Assembly (NCBI GenBank): GCA_029945945.1
Contig: JAQSDM010000011.1
Coordinates: 310,001 to 374,000 of the forward strand
DNA: 64,000 bases
Source: Algoriphagus sp.
Lineage (GTDB): Bacteria > Bacteroidota > Bacteroidia > Cytophagales > Cyclobacteriaceae
Reading direction: 5' to 3'
The translations under genes and the position numbers were made by a program. Positions within the stretch are counted from its first letter, which is position 1, and the number at the start of each line of letters is the position of its first letter. The notes below the pieces were generated by a model. It did no database searches. It was not told the origin of the DNA and saw only the letters and a program-made list of their open reading frames with translations. Below, one piece after another: positions 46,588 to 55,294 of the stretch.

Positions 46588-48681
46588 TTGTCAGGCATTT
46601 TTGACACCAAGATCGAGTTTCTCAAGGGCGTTGGCCCACAGCGTGCTGCGCTGATCAACAAGGAATTGAACATCTTCACTTACGGAGAACTTATCCAGCA
46701 TTACCCATTTCGATACGAGGACAGGACGAAGTTTTTCAAAATTCGGGAGTTAAGTGCAGAACTGGAAAACGTACAGGTCATAGCCAAAATCAAACAAGTA
46801 GAAATAATTGGTCTTGGAGGAAAAAGACGCCTCGTGGCTCATGTAGCTGATGAAACCGGGGAAATGGAAATGACCTGGTTTAAGGGAATCCAATGGGTTC
46901 AGCCGAAACTGCCTGCCGGAGCTACGTTTATTTTTTATGGAAAACCTGCGCTTTACGGAAGGAAATGGAGTATTGCGCATCCGGAGATGGAGCCACTGAG
47001 TGCTGCCAACGAAACCCGGAACAATTTTCAGCCAGTCTATTCAACCACTGAAAAGCTCAAGGCAAAATTTCTGGATTCCAGAGGCATTTCAAAAATCATG
47101 GAGCAGCTTGTTCAGGTCTGCCTTCCTCAGATTCAAGAAACCTTGCCTTCGGAAATTCTGCAACAATATCAATTAATCGGAAAGCAGGAATCCATCCGGC
47201 AGATTCATTTTCCTTCACAACCTGATTTGCTTCAGCGAGCCAGAAAGAGGTTGAAGTTTGAAGAATTTTTCTTCCTTCAGCTTCGTCTGCTGATGATGAA
47301 ACTGACCAGAATCGAGAAGTTTCGAGGTCAGCCTCTTTCCAATACGGAGTTACTCACAGAGTTTTACAAAAATCATATACCGTTTGAGCTGACAAATGCA
47401 CAAAAACGGGTAATCCGGGAAGCTTTCACAGATATGAAATCCGGTCGGCAGATGAATCGTCTGATTCAGGGAGATGTCGGAAGTGGCAAAACGATGGTGG
47501 CATTTATCTGTATGCTGATCGCAATCAGTTCGGGCGCTCAAGCTTGTTTGATGGCTCCGACGGAAATTCTGGCAAATCAGCATTACGAAGGGTTGCGCCA
47601 ATATGCCAATATGATGGGTCTCGAAATTGCTTTGTTGACCGGCTCGGTTAAGAAGGCCAGGCGAAAAGTGATTCATGAATCATTAGAGTCCGGCGAACTC
47701 AAAATTCTGATCGGAACGCACGCATTGCTGGAAGATGTAGTACAATTCAAAAATCTTGGTATTGCAATCGTGGATGAGCAACATCGATTTGGAGTTGCCC
47801 AGCGGGCAAAGCTTTGGGCGAAAAATGAGGAATTCGTCCCTCATGTCTTGGTCATGACCGCAACTCCGATCCCGAGAACGCTAGCGATGACACTTTACGG
47901 AGATCTTGACGTCTCAGTGATCGATGAACTTCCGGCAGGTCGAAAACCTATCCAAACCGTCCATCGCTATGATAAAGACCGATTGAAAGTCTTTGGATTC
48001 ATCAATCAGGAGGTCCAAAAAGGCCGGCAAGTTTACATTGTGTATCCCTTGATCGAAGAATCTGAGAAAATGGATCTAAAAAATCTGATGGATGGATTTG
48101 AGAGTATTTCCAGAGCCTTCCCGCAGTATCCGATCAGCATCGTTTACGGAACGATGAAATCAGATGCAAAGGATTTTGAAATGCAGCGATTCGTGAAAGG
48201 CGAAACAAAAATAATGGTTGCCACCACGGTGATAGAAGTTGGCGTAAATGTACCCAATGCCTCTGTGATGATTATCGAGAACGCTGAGCGGTTTGGGCTT
48301 TCCCAACTCCACCAACTTCGCGGAAGGGTTGGACGTGGCGCAGAGCAGAGCTATTGCGTACTGATGAGTAAAGTAGAATTGTCGAAAGACTCCAGAATAA
48401 GATTGGATACGATGGTCCGGACAAACGACGGGTTTGAAATTGCAGACGTGGATCTTAGACTTCGCGGTCCCGGAGACCTGATGGGAACACAGCAAAGCGG
48501 AATTACCGATTTGTTGATTGCAGATTTGAGCAGAGATGCTCAGATTTTGACTTTGGCGAGAGATGCGGCACAGCAGGTTTTGGCAAATGATCCGGAACTC
48601 AATCAACCTCAGAATGCTCCGATTCTAAGACAAGTAAGACAGCAGAAAAAACATGCGGTGAACTGGAGTAGAATTAGTTGA
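46588..48681 (+). CDS. recG: ATP-dependent DNA helicase RecG
   Basis: 697-aa branch-migration helicase for replication-fork rescue. The start is a TTG at 46588 (SGIFDTKIEFLKGVGPQRA); there is no in-frame upstream ATG, and the next Met would remove the wedge domain. Motifs: wedge/OB domain, Walker A GDVGSGKT, DEQH box, and ATTVIEVGVNVPNA plus QLRGRVGRG in the C-terminal helicase domain. The stop codon overlaps a 13-bp direct repeat. Confidence 0.96.
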   Translation: MSGIFDTKIEFLKGVGPQRAALINKELNIFTYGELIQHYPFRYEDRTKFFKIRELSAELENVQVIAKIKQVEIIGLGGKRRLVAHVADETGEMEMTWFKGIQWVQPKLPAGATFIFYGKPALYGRKWSIAHPEMEPLSAANETRNNFQPVYSTTEKLKAKFLDSRGISKIMEQLVQVCLPQIQETLPSEILQQYQLIGKQESIRQIHFPSQPDLLQRARKRLKFEEFFFLQLRLLMMKLTRIEKFRGQPLSNTELLTEFYKNHIPFELTNAQKRVIREAFTDMKSGRQMNRLIQGDVGSGKTMVAFICMLIAISSGAQACLMAPTEILANQHYEGLRQYANMMGLEIALLTGSVKKARRKVIHESLESGELKILIGTHALLEDVVQFKNLGIAIVDEQHRFGVAQRAKLWAKNEEFVPHVLVMTATPIPRTLAMTLYGDLDVSVIDELPAGRKPIQTVHRYDKDRLKVFGFINQEVQKGRQVYIVYPLIEESEKMDLKNLMDGFESISRAFPQYPISIVYGTMKSDAKDFEMQRFVKGETKIMVATTVIEVGVNVPNASVMIIENAERFGLSQLHQLRGRVGRGAEQSYCVLMSKVELSKDSRIRLDTMVRTNDGFEIADVDLRLRGPGDLMGTQQSGITDLLIADLSRDAQILTLARDAAQQVLANDPELNQPQNAPILRQVRQQKKHAVNWSRIS

Positions 48682-48713
48682 TTTCGGATTTATGATTTTC
48701 GATTTCGGATTTA
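48680..48713. repeat. 13-bp direct repeat at the recG end
   Basis: GATTTCGGATTTA occurs at 48680-48692 and again at 48701-48713. The first copy includes the recG stop codon. The motif resembles the short intergenic repeats common in this group. No hairpin terminator is evident between recG and the convergent gene. Confidence 0.6.
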
Positions 48714-48724
48714 GGGAAGATTGT

Positions 48725-49060
48725 TTATTTTTTCGATTTGAATACTCCCGCGATTCTTCTGAAAATCAGTTTCTCTTTTTCCCAGAAGAACTTGAACTGG
48801 CCAAAAATAAACCCATAAATCAGCAGGAAAATCTGATAAAGTGGTAAAACCAGAATCAGGTACAAAACTGTATTAATGAAGCTTCTGTCACCGCCTCTTT
48901 CCACACCAAAAAAGTCAAGAATTGGGTTTTTCACAAAAAGGATCGTAAAACCGGTGCAGGCAAATACCACCAAAACCATTACAACCTGAAAAAGACTTTC
49001 CAGCTTCCATTTCGCTTGAAGTCTTTGTAGGAATCCGGGACGGTGAGTTGGCTCTGACAT
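48725..49060 (-). CDS. Small two-pass membrane protein (DUF6787-like)
   Basis: 111 aa with hydrophobic segments at about residues 22-43 and 61-87 and a basic C-terminal tail. The opening RLQAKWKLESLFQVVMVLVVFACTGF resembles a small Bacteroidota membrane family (tentatively DUF6787). No catalytic motif is seen. Convergent with recG. Confidence 0.7.
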   Translation of the reverse strand: MSEPTHRPGFLQRLQAKWKLESLFQVVMVLVVFACTGFTILFVKNPILDFFGVERGGDRSFINTVLYLILVLPLYQIFLLIYGFIFGQFKFFWEKEKLIFRRIAGVFKSKK

Positions 49061-49093
49061 GCCGCAAAAGTAACAGGAATGATTCTAAATAAA

Positions 49094-49116
49094 ATAGCCG
49101 GCACAAGGCCGGCTAT
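49094..49116. terminator. Terminator after aspartate kinase
   Basis: ATAGCCGGC (49094-49102), 5-nt loop, GCCGGCTAT (49108-49116), followed on the minus strand by TTTATTTAG and on the plus strand by CTTTTTT. A strong GC-rich hairpin that can end the lysC transcript. Confidence 0.8.
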
Positions 49117-49121
49117 CTTTT

Positions 49122-50441
49122 TTACCAGGTAAAAACTCCCTGATTGAGGCTTTGCAAAGCTTGCACTTTATATTTTGATTCTACCAGGATTGATACATTG
49201 TGCGTGCTTCCACCATAGGAAACCATTCTGATCGGAATGTCCACCAAGGCATCCATCACAGATTTGATAGCTCCTTTTGTTTCGGAAACCATATTACCCA
49301 CAATACAGATAATGGTCTGATCGCGATCCACCTCCACAATTCCCAAAGTCTGCAATTCAGCTAAAATCTGATCCAAATGGCTCAAATCATCGATCGTCAC
49401 TGACACCGCGACTTCTGAAGTCGTGATCATATCGATTGGCGTCTTATATTTTTCGAAGATTTCAAACACTTTCCGAAGGAAACCATAAGCCAACAGCATT
49501 CGGCTGGATTTAATTTTGATGGCGGTGATTCCGTCTTTTGCAGCAATTGCCTTAACTCCCACCGTTTCAACTTCTTCCTTGATCAGTGTCCCATTTGCCT
49601 CAGGTTGCATGGTGTTGAGCAATTTCACCGGAACGTTGAATTGCTGGGCGGGCCAGATGGAAGCGGGATGAAGGATTTTCGCTCCGAAATATGCCAACTC
49701 AGCAGCCTCATCAAATGAAAGTTCGGCGATCGGACGAGTGCGGTCCACGATTCTCGGATCGTTGTTGTGCATCCCGTCTATGTCTGTCCAGATCTCACAA
49801 ACTGAAGCTTGGATCGCTGCAGCCACCAAAGAAGCGGTATAATCGCTTCCTCCGCGCTTCAGGTTGTCGACTTCATTTCTGTGATTTTTGCAGATATATC
49901 CCTGGGTGATGAAAAGCCTGCCTTCTGGATTCTGTGCTAAAATTGCTTTCAGTTTCTCCGAGATTTTCGAAAGTTCCGGTTCAGAATTCTCATCAATGCT
50001 CATGAAATCCAAAGCAGGAAGGAAAACAGCCGGTATCTCCAATTCTTCCAAAAGGGTAAAAAACAACTTCGTAGAGAGCAATTCTCCCTGTGCCAAAATA
50101 TCCCGGTTGATCGCCTCATTGAATGAGATTTTCAGCAGGATATTCAAAAACTCAAAATGCTCGCTGATGATCTCCTCAGCTTTTTCTCTGGCTTTTTCAG
50201 TTTTCAACAACGCCGGATAAAAGGCTTTGTAATGCGCATGAAGTGTGTCGATTCGCTCTTTCGCCAGGGATTTATTTCCTGCTGCCAAAGCTTCGCCAAT
50301 TCCCACAAGGGCGTTGGTGGTGCCTGAAAGTGCGGAAAGAACAACGATTGTAGGTTCGTCTCCACGGGTGATCAGGTCTTTCACCTGATGCATGCGTTCG
50401 GGTTTGCCCACAGAGGTTCCCCCAAATTTCATGATTTTCAT
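49122..50441 (-). CDS. lysC: Aspartate kinase
   Basis: 439 aa. Phosphorylates aspartate as the first step towards lysine, methionine and threonine. The N-terminal KFGGTSVG (5-12) and GGSDYTASLVAAAI are nucleotide- and aspartate-binding signatures. Two C-terminal ACT domains (about 290-435) imply feedback control by an amino acid. A monofunctional kinase, not fused to homoserine dehydrogenase. ribH lies 38 nt upstream on the same strand, so the two may be co-transcribed. Confidence 0.95.
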   Translation of the reverse strand: MKIMKFGGTSVGKPERMHQVKDLITRGDEPTIVVLSALSGTTNALVGIGEALAAGNKSLAKERIDTLHAHYKAFYPALLKTEKAREKAEEIISEHFEFLNILLKISFNEAINRDILAQGELLSTKLFFTLLEELEIPAVFLPALDFMSIDENSEPELSKISEKLKAILAQNPEGRLFITQGYICKNHRNEVDNLKRGGSDYTASLVAAAIQASVCEIWTDIDGMHNNDPRIVDRTRPIAELSFDEAAELAYFGAKILHPASIWPAQQFNVPVKLLNTMQPEANGTLIKEEVETVGVKAIAAKDGITAIKIKSSRMLLAYGFLRKVFEIFEKYKTPIDMITTSEVAVSVTIDDLSHLDQILAELQTLGIVEVDRDQTIICIVGNMVSETKGAIKSVMDALVDIPIRMVSYGGSTHNVSILVESKYKVQALQSLNQGVFTW

Positions 50442-50479
50442 AGGGTCTGAAAGTTTAATAGGTATAGGTTTGATGTCAA

Positions 50480-50956
50480 TTAAAATCCGAGCATTTTGAT
50501 CGCGGTGATAGCAGCTTCGTCGCCTTTATTGCCGTGCTTTCCTCCCGCTCTGTCGAGCGCTTGTTGTTGGGTATTCGGGGTTAAAACCCCAAAAATCACA
50601 GGCTTGTTATATTTCAAACTCACATTTGTGATGCCATGAGCCACGGCATCACAAATGAAGTCAAAGTGACGGGTCTCGCCCTGAATCACGCAACCCAGAC
50701 AGATCACCGCGTCAATATTCTCATCCTGAGCAAGCCACTGCGCTGCAAGAGAAAGCTCAAATGAACCGGGAACGTTCTTACGAATAATGTTCTTCTTTTT
50801 CGCGCCGTTGTCCAGCAAAGTCTGCAAGGCTCCTGAAAAGAGGGATTCTGTCACTTCTTCATTCCATTCGGACACGATGATCCCAAACTTCTTGGAGCTG
50901 ATGTCCTGAATATTTTTGGATGAATGCTCACTTAGACTTTTGAGTGATGTTGCCAT
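50480..50956 (-). CDS. ribH: 6,7-Dimethyl-8-ribityllumazine synthase
   Basis: 158 aa. Condenses 5-amino-6-ribitylaminouracil with 3,4-dihydroxybutanone phosphate in riboflavin synthesis, and forms an icosahedral or pentameric shell. The active-site segments NVPGSFELSLAA and GCVIQGETRHFDFIC with the catalytic His are complete. No FMN riboswitch is visible in the 34-nt gap upstream. Terminator 50991-51016 is just upstream, so it is likely to have its own promoter. Confidence 0.96.
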   Translation of the reverse strand: MATSLKSLSEHSSKNIQDISSKKFGIIVSEWNEEVTESLFSGALQTLLDNGAKKKNIIRKNVPGSFELSLAAQWLAQDENIDAVICLGCVIQGETRHFDFICDAVAHGITNVSLKYNKPVIFGVLTPNTQQQALDRAGGKHGNKGDEAAITAIKMLGF

Positions 50957-50990
50957 GGTTTAGATTTTTTAAATGGGGTTAAACAAAAAA

Positions 50991-51016
50991 AGAGTAAGAC
51001 CTCAAGGCCTTACTCT
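50991..51016 (-). terminator. Terminator of the TPR protein gene
   Basis: AGAGTAAG (50991-50998) pairs with CTTACTCT (51009-51016), with inner CCT/AGG pairs. The minus-strand reading continues into TTTTTTGTTT. Confidence 0.8.
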
Positions 51017-51040
51017 TCTAGAATGCTATGCAAAACAGCA

Positions 51041-51754
51041 TTACTTAGCGGCAAGGCCTTCTAAGCGAGCTTTGTGTTTTCGTGCAGCGGAAAATTCGTA
51101 AGAATCAAAATATTTCTCTTCGATCTCACCATAAGTTGCAATGGCTTCCTGAATTTTACCAGCTTCCTCATATGCTACGGCAAGCTTTGACAAATATTTC
51201 GGTGTCAAAAATTTATTCTCATTGTATTCAGCTGCTTTCTTGTATTGAGAGATGGCTTCGTCAGTATTACCCAACTCCAGATATCCATCACCAATCAAAG
51301 AATAAGCTTTTGCCTGAACCAGATAATCGTCAGCTGAGAATTGCTCCAAATGATCGATCGCCTCCTGGAATTTCTTTTCAGAAAGATAAATGGAACCGAT
51401 GTAGAAATTAGCCAAGTTAGCGGCGTCAGTTCTTGGGTACTCCTCAGCGATTGTTAAAAAGCCAGAATTGACACCATCTCCATTTAAAGCAAGTTCAACA
51501 CTGTCTTGCTCGTAGAAGTAGACAGCCTGAAACATTTCTTTCTGAGCTGTTTCATTTTGGTTCTGGGTGTTGATCTGGAAAAACAGAATTCCACCGATCA
51601 GGATAATGGCTGCTGCCAATACACCTGCAAATACTTTACTATTCTCTTTCAAAAAAGCCTCTCCCTTGCCCAATGAACTTGCGAGAACTTCCGGATTTTC
51701 CAGAATCTCGTTTTGATGATCAGAATGTGCTTTTTTTGTTTGTTTCGTTGCCAT
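51041..51754 (-). CDS. TPR-repeat membrane-anchored protein (YfgM/ancillary-like)
   Basis: 237 aa from the ATG at 51754. The upstream in-frame Met at 51841 would precede the leader ATG with an odd sequence, so the shorter start is chosen. One membrane segment (about 42-62, VFAGVLAAAIILIGGILFF) follows a short cytoplasmic head. The rest is periplasmic with TPR-like helices (GDGYLELGNTDEAISQYKKAAEY and YEEAGKIQEAIATYGEIEE). Resembles the YfgM-type tetratricopeptide proteins. Its start lies 115 nt downstream of the pdhA stop, with the pdhA terminator between them. Confidence 0.8.
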   Translation of the reverse strand: MATKQTKKAHSDHQNEILENPEVLASSLGKGEAFLKENSKVFAGVLAAAIILIGGILFFQINTQNQNETAQKEMFQAVYFYEQDSVELALNGDGVNSGFLTIAEEYPRTDAANLANFYIGSIYLSEKKFQEAIDHLEQFSADDYLVQAKAYSLIGDGYLELGNTDEAISQYKKAAEYNENKFLTPKYLSKLAVAYEEAGKIQEAIATYGEIEEKYFDSYEFSAARKHKARLEGLAAK

Positions 51755-51814
51755 GTTACTCAAAATTTCAGGCGCAAATATACGGTTTTTATGAAATACA
51801 CAAACCCAAAGAAA

Positions 51815-51847
51815 AAAGCCATGAAATCGGATCGATTTCATGGCTTT
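51815..51847 (-). terminator. Terminator of pdhA
   Basis: A perfect 15-bp stem: AAAGCCATGAAATCG (51815-51829), three-base loop, CGATTTCATGGCTTT (51833-51847). On the minus strand it is followed by TTTC, giving a clear U tract. Confidence 0.85.
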
Positions 51848-51869
51848 CCGGATAAGCTTTTGAAGCGAT

Positions 51870-52889
51870 TTATTCCATTACGAATGGATAATCTTCTTGC
51901 ACATATACGTCTTTGAAAGCGTCCATTCCATCAGGCCAAGGTGATTCTTCGGCAAATTTCACCGCATCATCCACTTTTTGTTTCACTTTTTTGATGATGG
52001 CATCAATTTCCTCCTGAGTCAAAATATTATTATCCTGAATAGTTGCCAGGACTTGCTCAATCGGGTCGCGCTGCTTGTATTCTTCTACTTCCTCTTTGGT
52101 TCTGTACTTCTGAGGATCGGACATGGAGTGTCCTTTGTATCGGTAAGTTCTGAACTCCAGTAAAGTTGGACCGTCGCCTCTTCTTGCTCTTTCTGCTGCC
52201 TCTGCTACTGCTTCGTGAACTGCTTCTACGTTCATTCCATCCACTGCGAAAGATGGCATATCGTAAGATTCACCAATGGTGGATAGATCCTCCACGTTTG
52301 ATGAACGCTTCACGGCAGTACCCATCGCATAGCCATTATTTTCGATTACGAAAATCACCGGCGTCTTGTATAGCATCGCCAGGTTGAATGATTCGTGGAC
52401 TGCACCCTGACGAACTGCACCATCACCCATGTGACAGATGCAAAGGTTTTTGGTGCCCTGATATTTCTCAGCAAAGCCAAGACCGAGACCCATTGGCACT
52501 TGCGCACCTACGATTCCATGACCGCCCACGAAGTTCTTTTCTTTGTCAAAAATGTGCATTGAGCCGCCTTTTCCTTTAGTGGTCCCAGTTGCTTTTCCAA
52601 AAAGCTCAGCCATCACAGCGCCAGGATCTGTACCCAATCCCAGTGGATGTGCATGGCATCTGTAAGCTGTGATCCATTTGTCATCTTTGGTCAAAGCACT
52701 GATGGCACCGGAAGCACAAGCCTCCTGACCGATGTATAAATGACAGAATCCTCTGATTTTTTGCTGACCGTAAAGTTGTCCTGCTTTCTCCTCAAACCTC
52801 CTCATTAAGAGCATGCTCTCATACCAAAAGGTATAGGTCTCCTTCGAATATTTTACTTTGGACTTGGTCACTGCAGCTTTCTTTGCCAT
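51870..52889 (-). CDS. pdhA: Pyruvate dehydrogenase E1 alpha subunit
   Basis: 339 aa. E1alpha of the main pyruvate dehydrogenase complex. ThDP motif GDGAVRQGAVHESFNLAM ... ENN, and the loop KGHSMSDPQKYR with the conserved Ser typical of PDH E1alpha. It stands alone between the TPR gene and recF; its E1beta and E2 partners are not adjacent. It is a second E1alpha in this window, sharing the RFEEK ... IRGF ... HLY-type signature with the 29898 gene. A -7 box lies 34 nt upstream. Confidence 0.95.
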   Translation of the reverse strand: MAKKAAVTKSKVKYSKETYTFWYESMLLMRRFEEKAGQLYGQQKIRGFCHLYIGQEACASGAISALTKDDKWITAYRCHAHPLGLGTDPGAVMAELFGKATGTTKGKGGSMHIFDKEKNFVGGHGIVGAQVPMGLGLGFAEKYQGTKNLCICHMGDGAVRQGAVHESFNLAMLYKTPVIFVIENNGYAMGTAVKRSSNVEDLSTIGESYDMPSFAVDGMNVEAVHEAVAEAAERARRGDGPTLLEFRTYRYKGHSMSDPQKYRTKEEVEEYKQRDPIEQVLATIQDNNILTQEEIDAIIKKVKQKVDDAVKFAEESPWPDGMDAFKDVYVQEDYPFVME

Positions 52890-52922
52890 ATCGTATTAAT
52901 CAAAATATGCTATTTTAGGCCT

Positions 52923-52930
52923 CAAATATA
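52923..52930 (-). promoter_or_regulatory. Candidate pdhA -7 box
   Basis: TATATTTG on the minus strand (52923-52930) matches TAnnTTTG, 34 nt before the pdhA ATG. No clear -33 TTTG partner. Confidence 0.4.
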
Positions 52931-52980
52931 ATCAAGCTGGCCTAAAAATCAGGCTGCCGCAAAAATAATTACCGACTCCG

Positions 52981-54087
52981 ATGTACCTGAAGTCTCTGGA
53001 ACTGCTTCAATTTAAAAATCACCAAAAGACGAAACTGGAGTTTAGCCCACAATTGAATTGTCTGGTTGGACTGAATGGCAGCGGCAAAACAAATGTCCTG
53101 GATGGCATTCATTATTTATCCCTGACCAAGAGTGCAATCCAATCCAGTGACTCTCTTAATATTCTCCACGGAGCGGATTTTTTCGCAATCAAAGGAAATT
53201 TTGAGTTGAGCGAAAAGGCACTGGAAATCAGATGCACTTTTGAAACCGGCAGGAAAAAACTCATCTATCAAAATGGAAAAGCGCTGGACAAAACCAGCGA
53301 ACATGTCGGTTTGATACCGCTTGTTTTGATCGCTCCGGATGACACCGAACTTATCAAAGGAGGAAGCGAAGGACGCAGAAAGTTTTTCGACGGGTTGATT
53401 TCTCAAATGAATCGGGAATATCTGAACCAGCTGATTCGATACCATCATTTCCTGAAACAGCGAAATGCATTGCTCAAGCAATTCGCTGAAACCGGCAGAA
53501 GAGATTTGACTTTACTCGGAAGCTACGATCACGAGATGATCAGCTTAAGTAAAAGCCTTGCCCAAAGCCGATCCGCACTTCTCGATCAAATCGCCCCGAT
53601 GCTGCAATCCCATTATTCCGAGATTTCGCAGGGAGCTGAGCAGGTTTCTATCGTCTACGAAAGCGATGCGCTCAGACCGGATTTTGCAGATTATTATTTG
53701 AGCCTTCGGCAAAAAGATCTGATGACCAAAAACAGCAATGCAGGAATCCACAAGGATGATTTCAACTTCCTTATCGGCGAGCATCCAATCAGGAAAATCG
53801 GTAGTCAGGGCCAGCAAAAATCGTTTATCATCTCGCTGAAACTTGCCCAGTTTCAGGTTTTTGAAAAGACAAAAGGTGAAAAACCGATTTTGTTGTTGGA
53901 TGATATTTTTGATAAGCTGGACGATCAGAGAATCGCGAAGATGATGGAACTGATCTCCAGACATACGTTTGGGCAGATCTTCCTGACAGATGCACGGCCC
54001 GAGCGTTCTAAAAAAATCCTGACTCAACTCGATTCGGAGGTTTTCTTTTTTGACGTTCTGAATGGGACGGTTGAAAAAGAAGCATAA
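52981..54087 (+). CDS. recF: DNA replication/repair protein RecF
   Basis: 368 aa. SMC-like ATPase that loads RecA at gaps. Walker A GLNGSGKTN (29-37), signature-type GSQGQQKSF, Walker B LLLDDIFDKLD near the end. Divergent from pdhA. Not next to dnaN or gyrB here, as is common outside model organisms. Confidence 0.95.
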   Translation: MYLKSLELLQFKNHQKTKLEFSPQLNCLVGLNGSGKTNVLDGIHYLSLTKSAIQSSDSLNILHGADFFAIKGNFELSEKALEIRCTFETGRKKLIYQNGKALDKTSEHVGLIPLVLIAPDDTELIKGGSEGRRKFFDGLISQMNREYLNQLIRYHHFLKQRNALLKQFAETGRRDLTLLGSYDHEMISLSKSLAQSRSALLDQIAPMLQSHYSEISQGAEQVSIVYESDALRPDFADYYLSLRQKDLMTKNSNAGIHKDDFNFLIGEHPIRKIGSQGQQKSFIISLKLAQFQVFEKTKGEKPILLLDDIFDKLDDQRIAKMMELISRHTFGQIFLTDARPERSKKILTQLDSEVFFFDVLNGTVEKEA

Positions 54088-54088
54088 A

Positions 54089-54108
54089 AAAGGAGCCGAA
54101 GCCCCTTT
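54089..54108. terminator. Weak terminator after recF
   Basis: AAAGGAGC, CGAA, GCCCCTTT-type stem with one mismatch lies between the convergent recF and the nucleotidyltransferase gene, with A and T runs at its ends. Confidence 0.45.
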
Positions 54109-54111
54109 CCA

Positions 54112-55017
54112 TTATTTCCAAAGATTTGCCGGATACTCTCCGGTTTCGTGAAGCTTTTTCAGCGCCTCTATTACCACCGGACGATCTTCCGTGTAGGTGA
54201 CTCCAAACCAAACTTTCCCGCCAGGGAGAATCTCAAATGCTGCTTTTCCTGCCTTGATCAAATTATTTGCTACAGTTGGGATGTAGAATTCAGACTTCAG
54301 ATTTGAAAGATTCGCAGGAAGGAATTCATTCCACATTGTTTCGATATCGGCAAACACATCTTGATGAAAGCCCCAGAAATTCATACTTACAGGTGTGTTT
54401 TCAGGTATTTCGAGAATTTCGTTTTCACCTTTGCTCAGGATTTTATCTCCTTCACGAGCGATGGAAGTACGCTCAACCATCCCGATCAACTGACCTTTTT
54501 CATTCGTAGCGCAGACTCCACGACTTACGGTTCCATTTTCAGAAAGCACATTCTGTATCGCATAGCCTACCATTGCATGGAGATCGGGTCTAACCTCGGT
54601 GGAAAGGAATTTTCCCAAAATTTCGAACGCTTCTTTTCCGTAGAAATCATCCGCATTGATCACCGCGAAAGGCTCTTTGATCACGTCTTTGGCACAAAGC
54701 ACCGCATGCGCCGTTCCAAAGGGCTTTGTCCGATCTGCTTGCTTCAATTCCGCAGGAACAAAACTGTCGAGGGACTGAATCACGAAGTCAACTTCGATTT
54801 TGCCTTCTAGCTTTGGAAGCAATAATTCTTTGGTCATTTCCAAAATCTCCTGACGTACGATCAGGACCACTTTGCCAAATCCGGCCCGGATCGCATCGTA
54901 AATGGAATACTCCAGAATGGTTTCTCCTCCGGGCCCAAATCCATCGATTTGCTTATTCCCGCCATATCTGCTGCCCATTCCTGCTGCAAGTACTAAAAGC
55001 GTTGGTTTCTTATTCAT
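54112..55017 (-). CDS. NTP-transferase (sugar-1-phosphate nucleotidyltransferase) family protein
   Basis: 301 aa with the signature LVLAAGMGSRYGGNKQIDGFGPGGETILEYS near the N-terminus and INADDFYG (the metal-binding Asp pair) around 112. Makes an NDP-sugar from a sugar-1-phosphate and an NTP. The fold matches the RmlA/GlmU-type domain; no acyltransferase tail is present. Together with the kinase at 45436 it could complete sugar activation, but they are 8 kb apart. Convergent with recF. Confidence 0.85.
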   Translation of the reverse strand: MNKKPTLLVLAAGMGSRYGGNKQIDGFGPGGETILEYSIYDAIRAGFGKVVLIVRQEILEMTKELLLPKLEGKIEVDFVIQSLDSFVPAELKQADRTKPFGTAHAVLCAKDVIKEPFAVINADDFYGKEAFEILGKFLSTEVRPDLHAMVGYAIQNVLSENGTVSRGVCATNEKGQLIGMVERTSIAREGDKILSKGENEILEIPENTPVSMNFWGFHQDVFADIETMWNEFLPANLSNLKSEFYIPTVANNLIKAGKAAFEILPGGKVWFGVTYTEDRPVVIEALKKLHETGEYPANLWK

Positions 55018-55294
55018 AATTGGTCTGTAAAAATCGGAGGCAAAATTAAGTGAATATCCCTGCGGGACAAACTTTCACTGAAAATCCAGCAACACCTTCA
55101 GTTTATTTTATTACCTATTTTTCAAATAAACTATCATATTTTTCTCACTAACGATTTTTAATTATCCTGATTTTTAAAAAATGTATTTGTTTTTTTATTT
55201 TATGGTTAAAAAAACAACCTTTTTATGATTTTGATTTAATTTTTGTCTTACTTTCATGCCATAATCTCAATAAACCACTAAACCCGTTGAAAAA
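55018..55294. other. AT-rich intergenic region upstream of glnK
   Basis: 277 nt divergent region with no gene. It holds the glnK promoter candidate: TTTG (55230-55233) and TACTTTC (55249-55255, close to TAnnTTTG), spacing 15. No sigma-54 box (TTGGCAC-like) was found. Confidence 0.5.

Noticed and set aside
50957..50990. FMN riboswitch upstream of ribH
   Set aside because: Only 34 nt lie between the TPR-gene terminator and the ribH start, too short for an RFN element, and no RFN motif is visible.
55018..55294. Sigma-54 promoter for glnK-amtB
   Set aside because: No GG-N10-GC / TTGGCAC-N5-TTGC element was found. A sigma-A-like TTTG/TACTTTC pair fits better.
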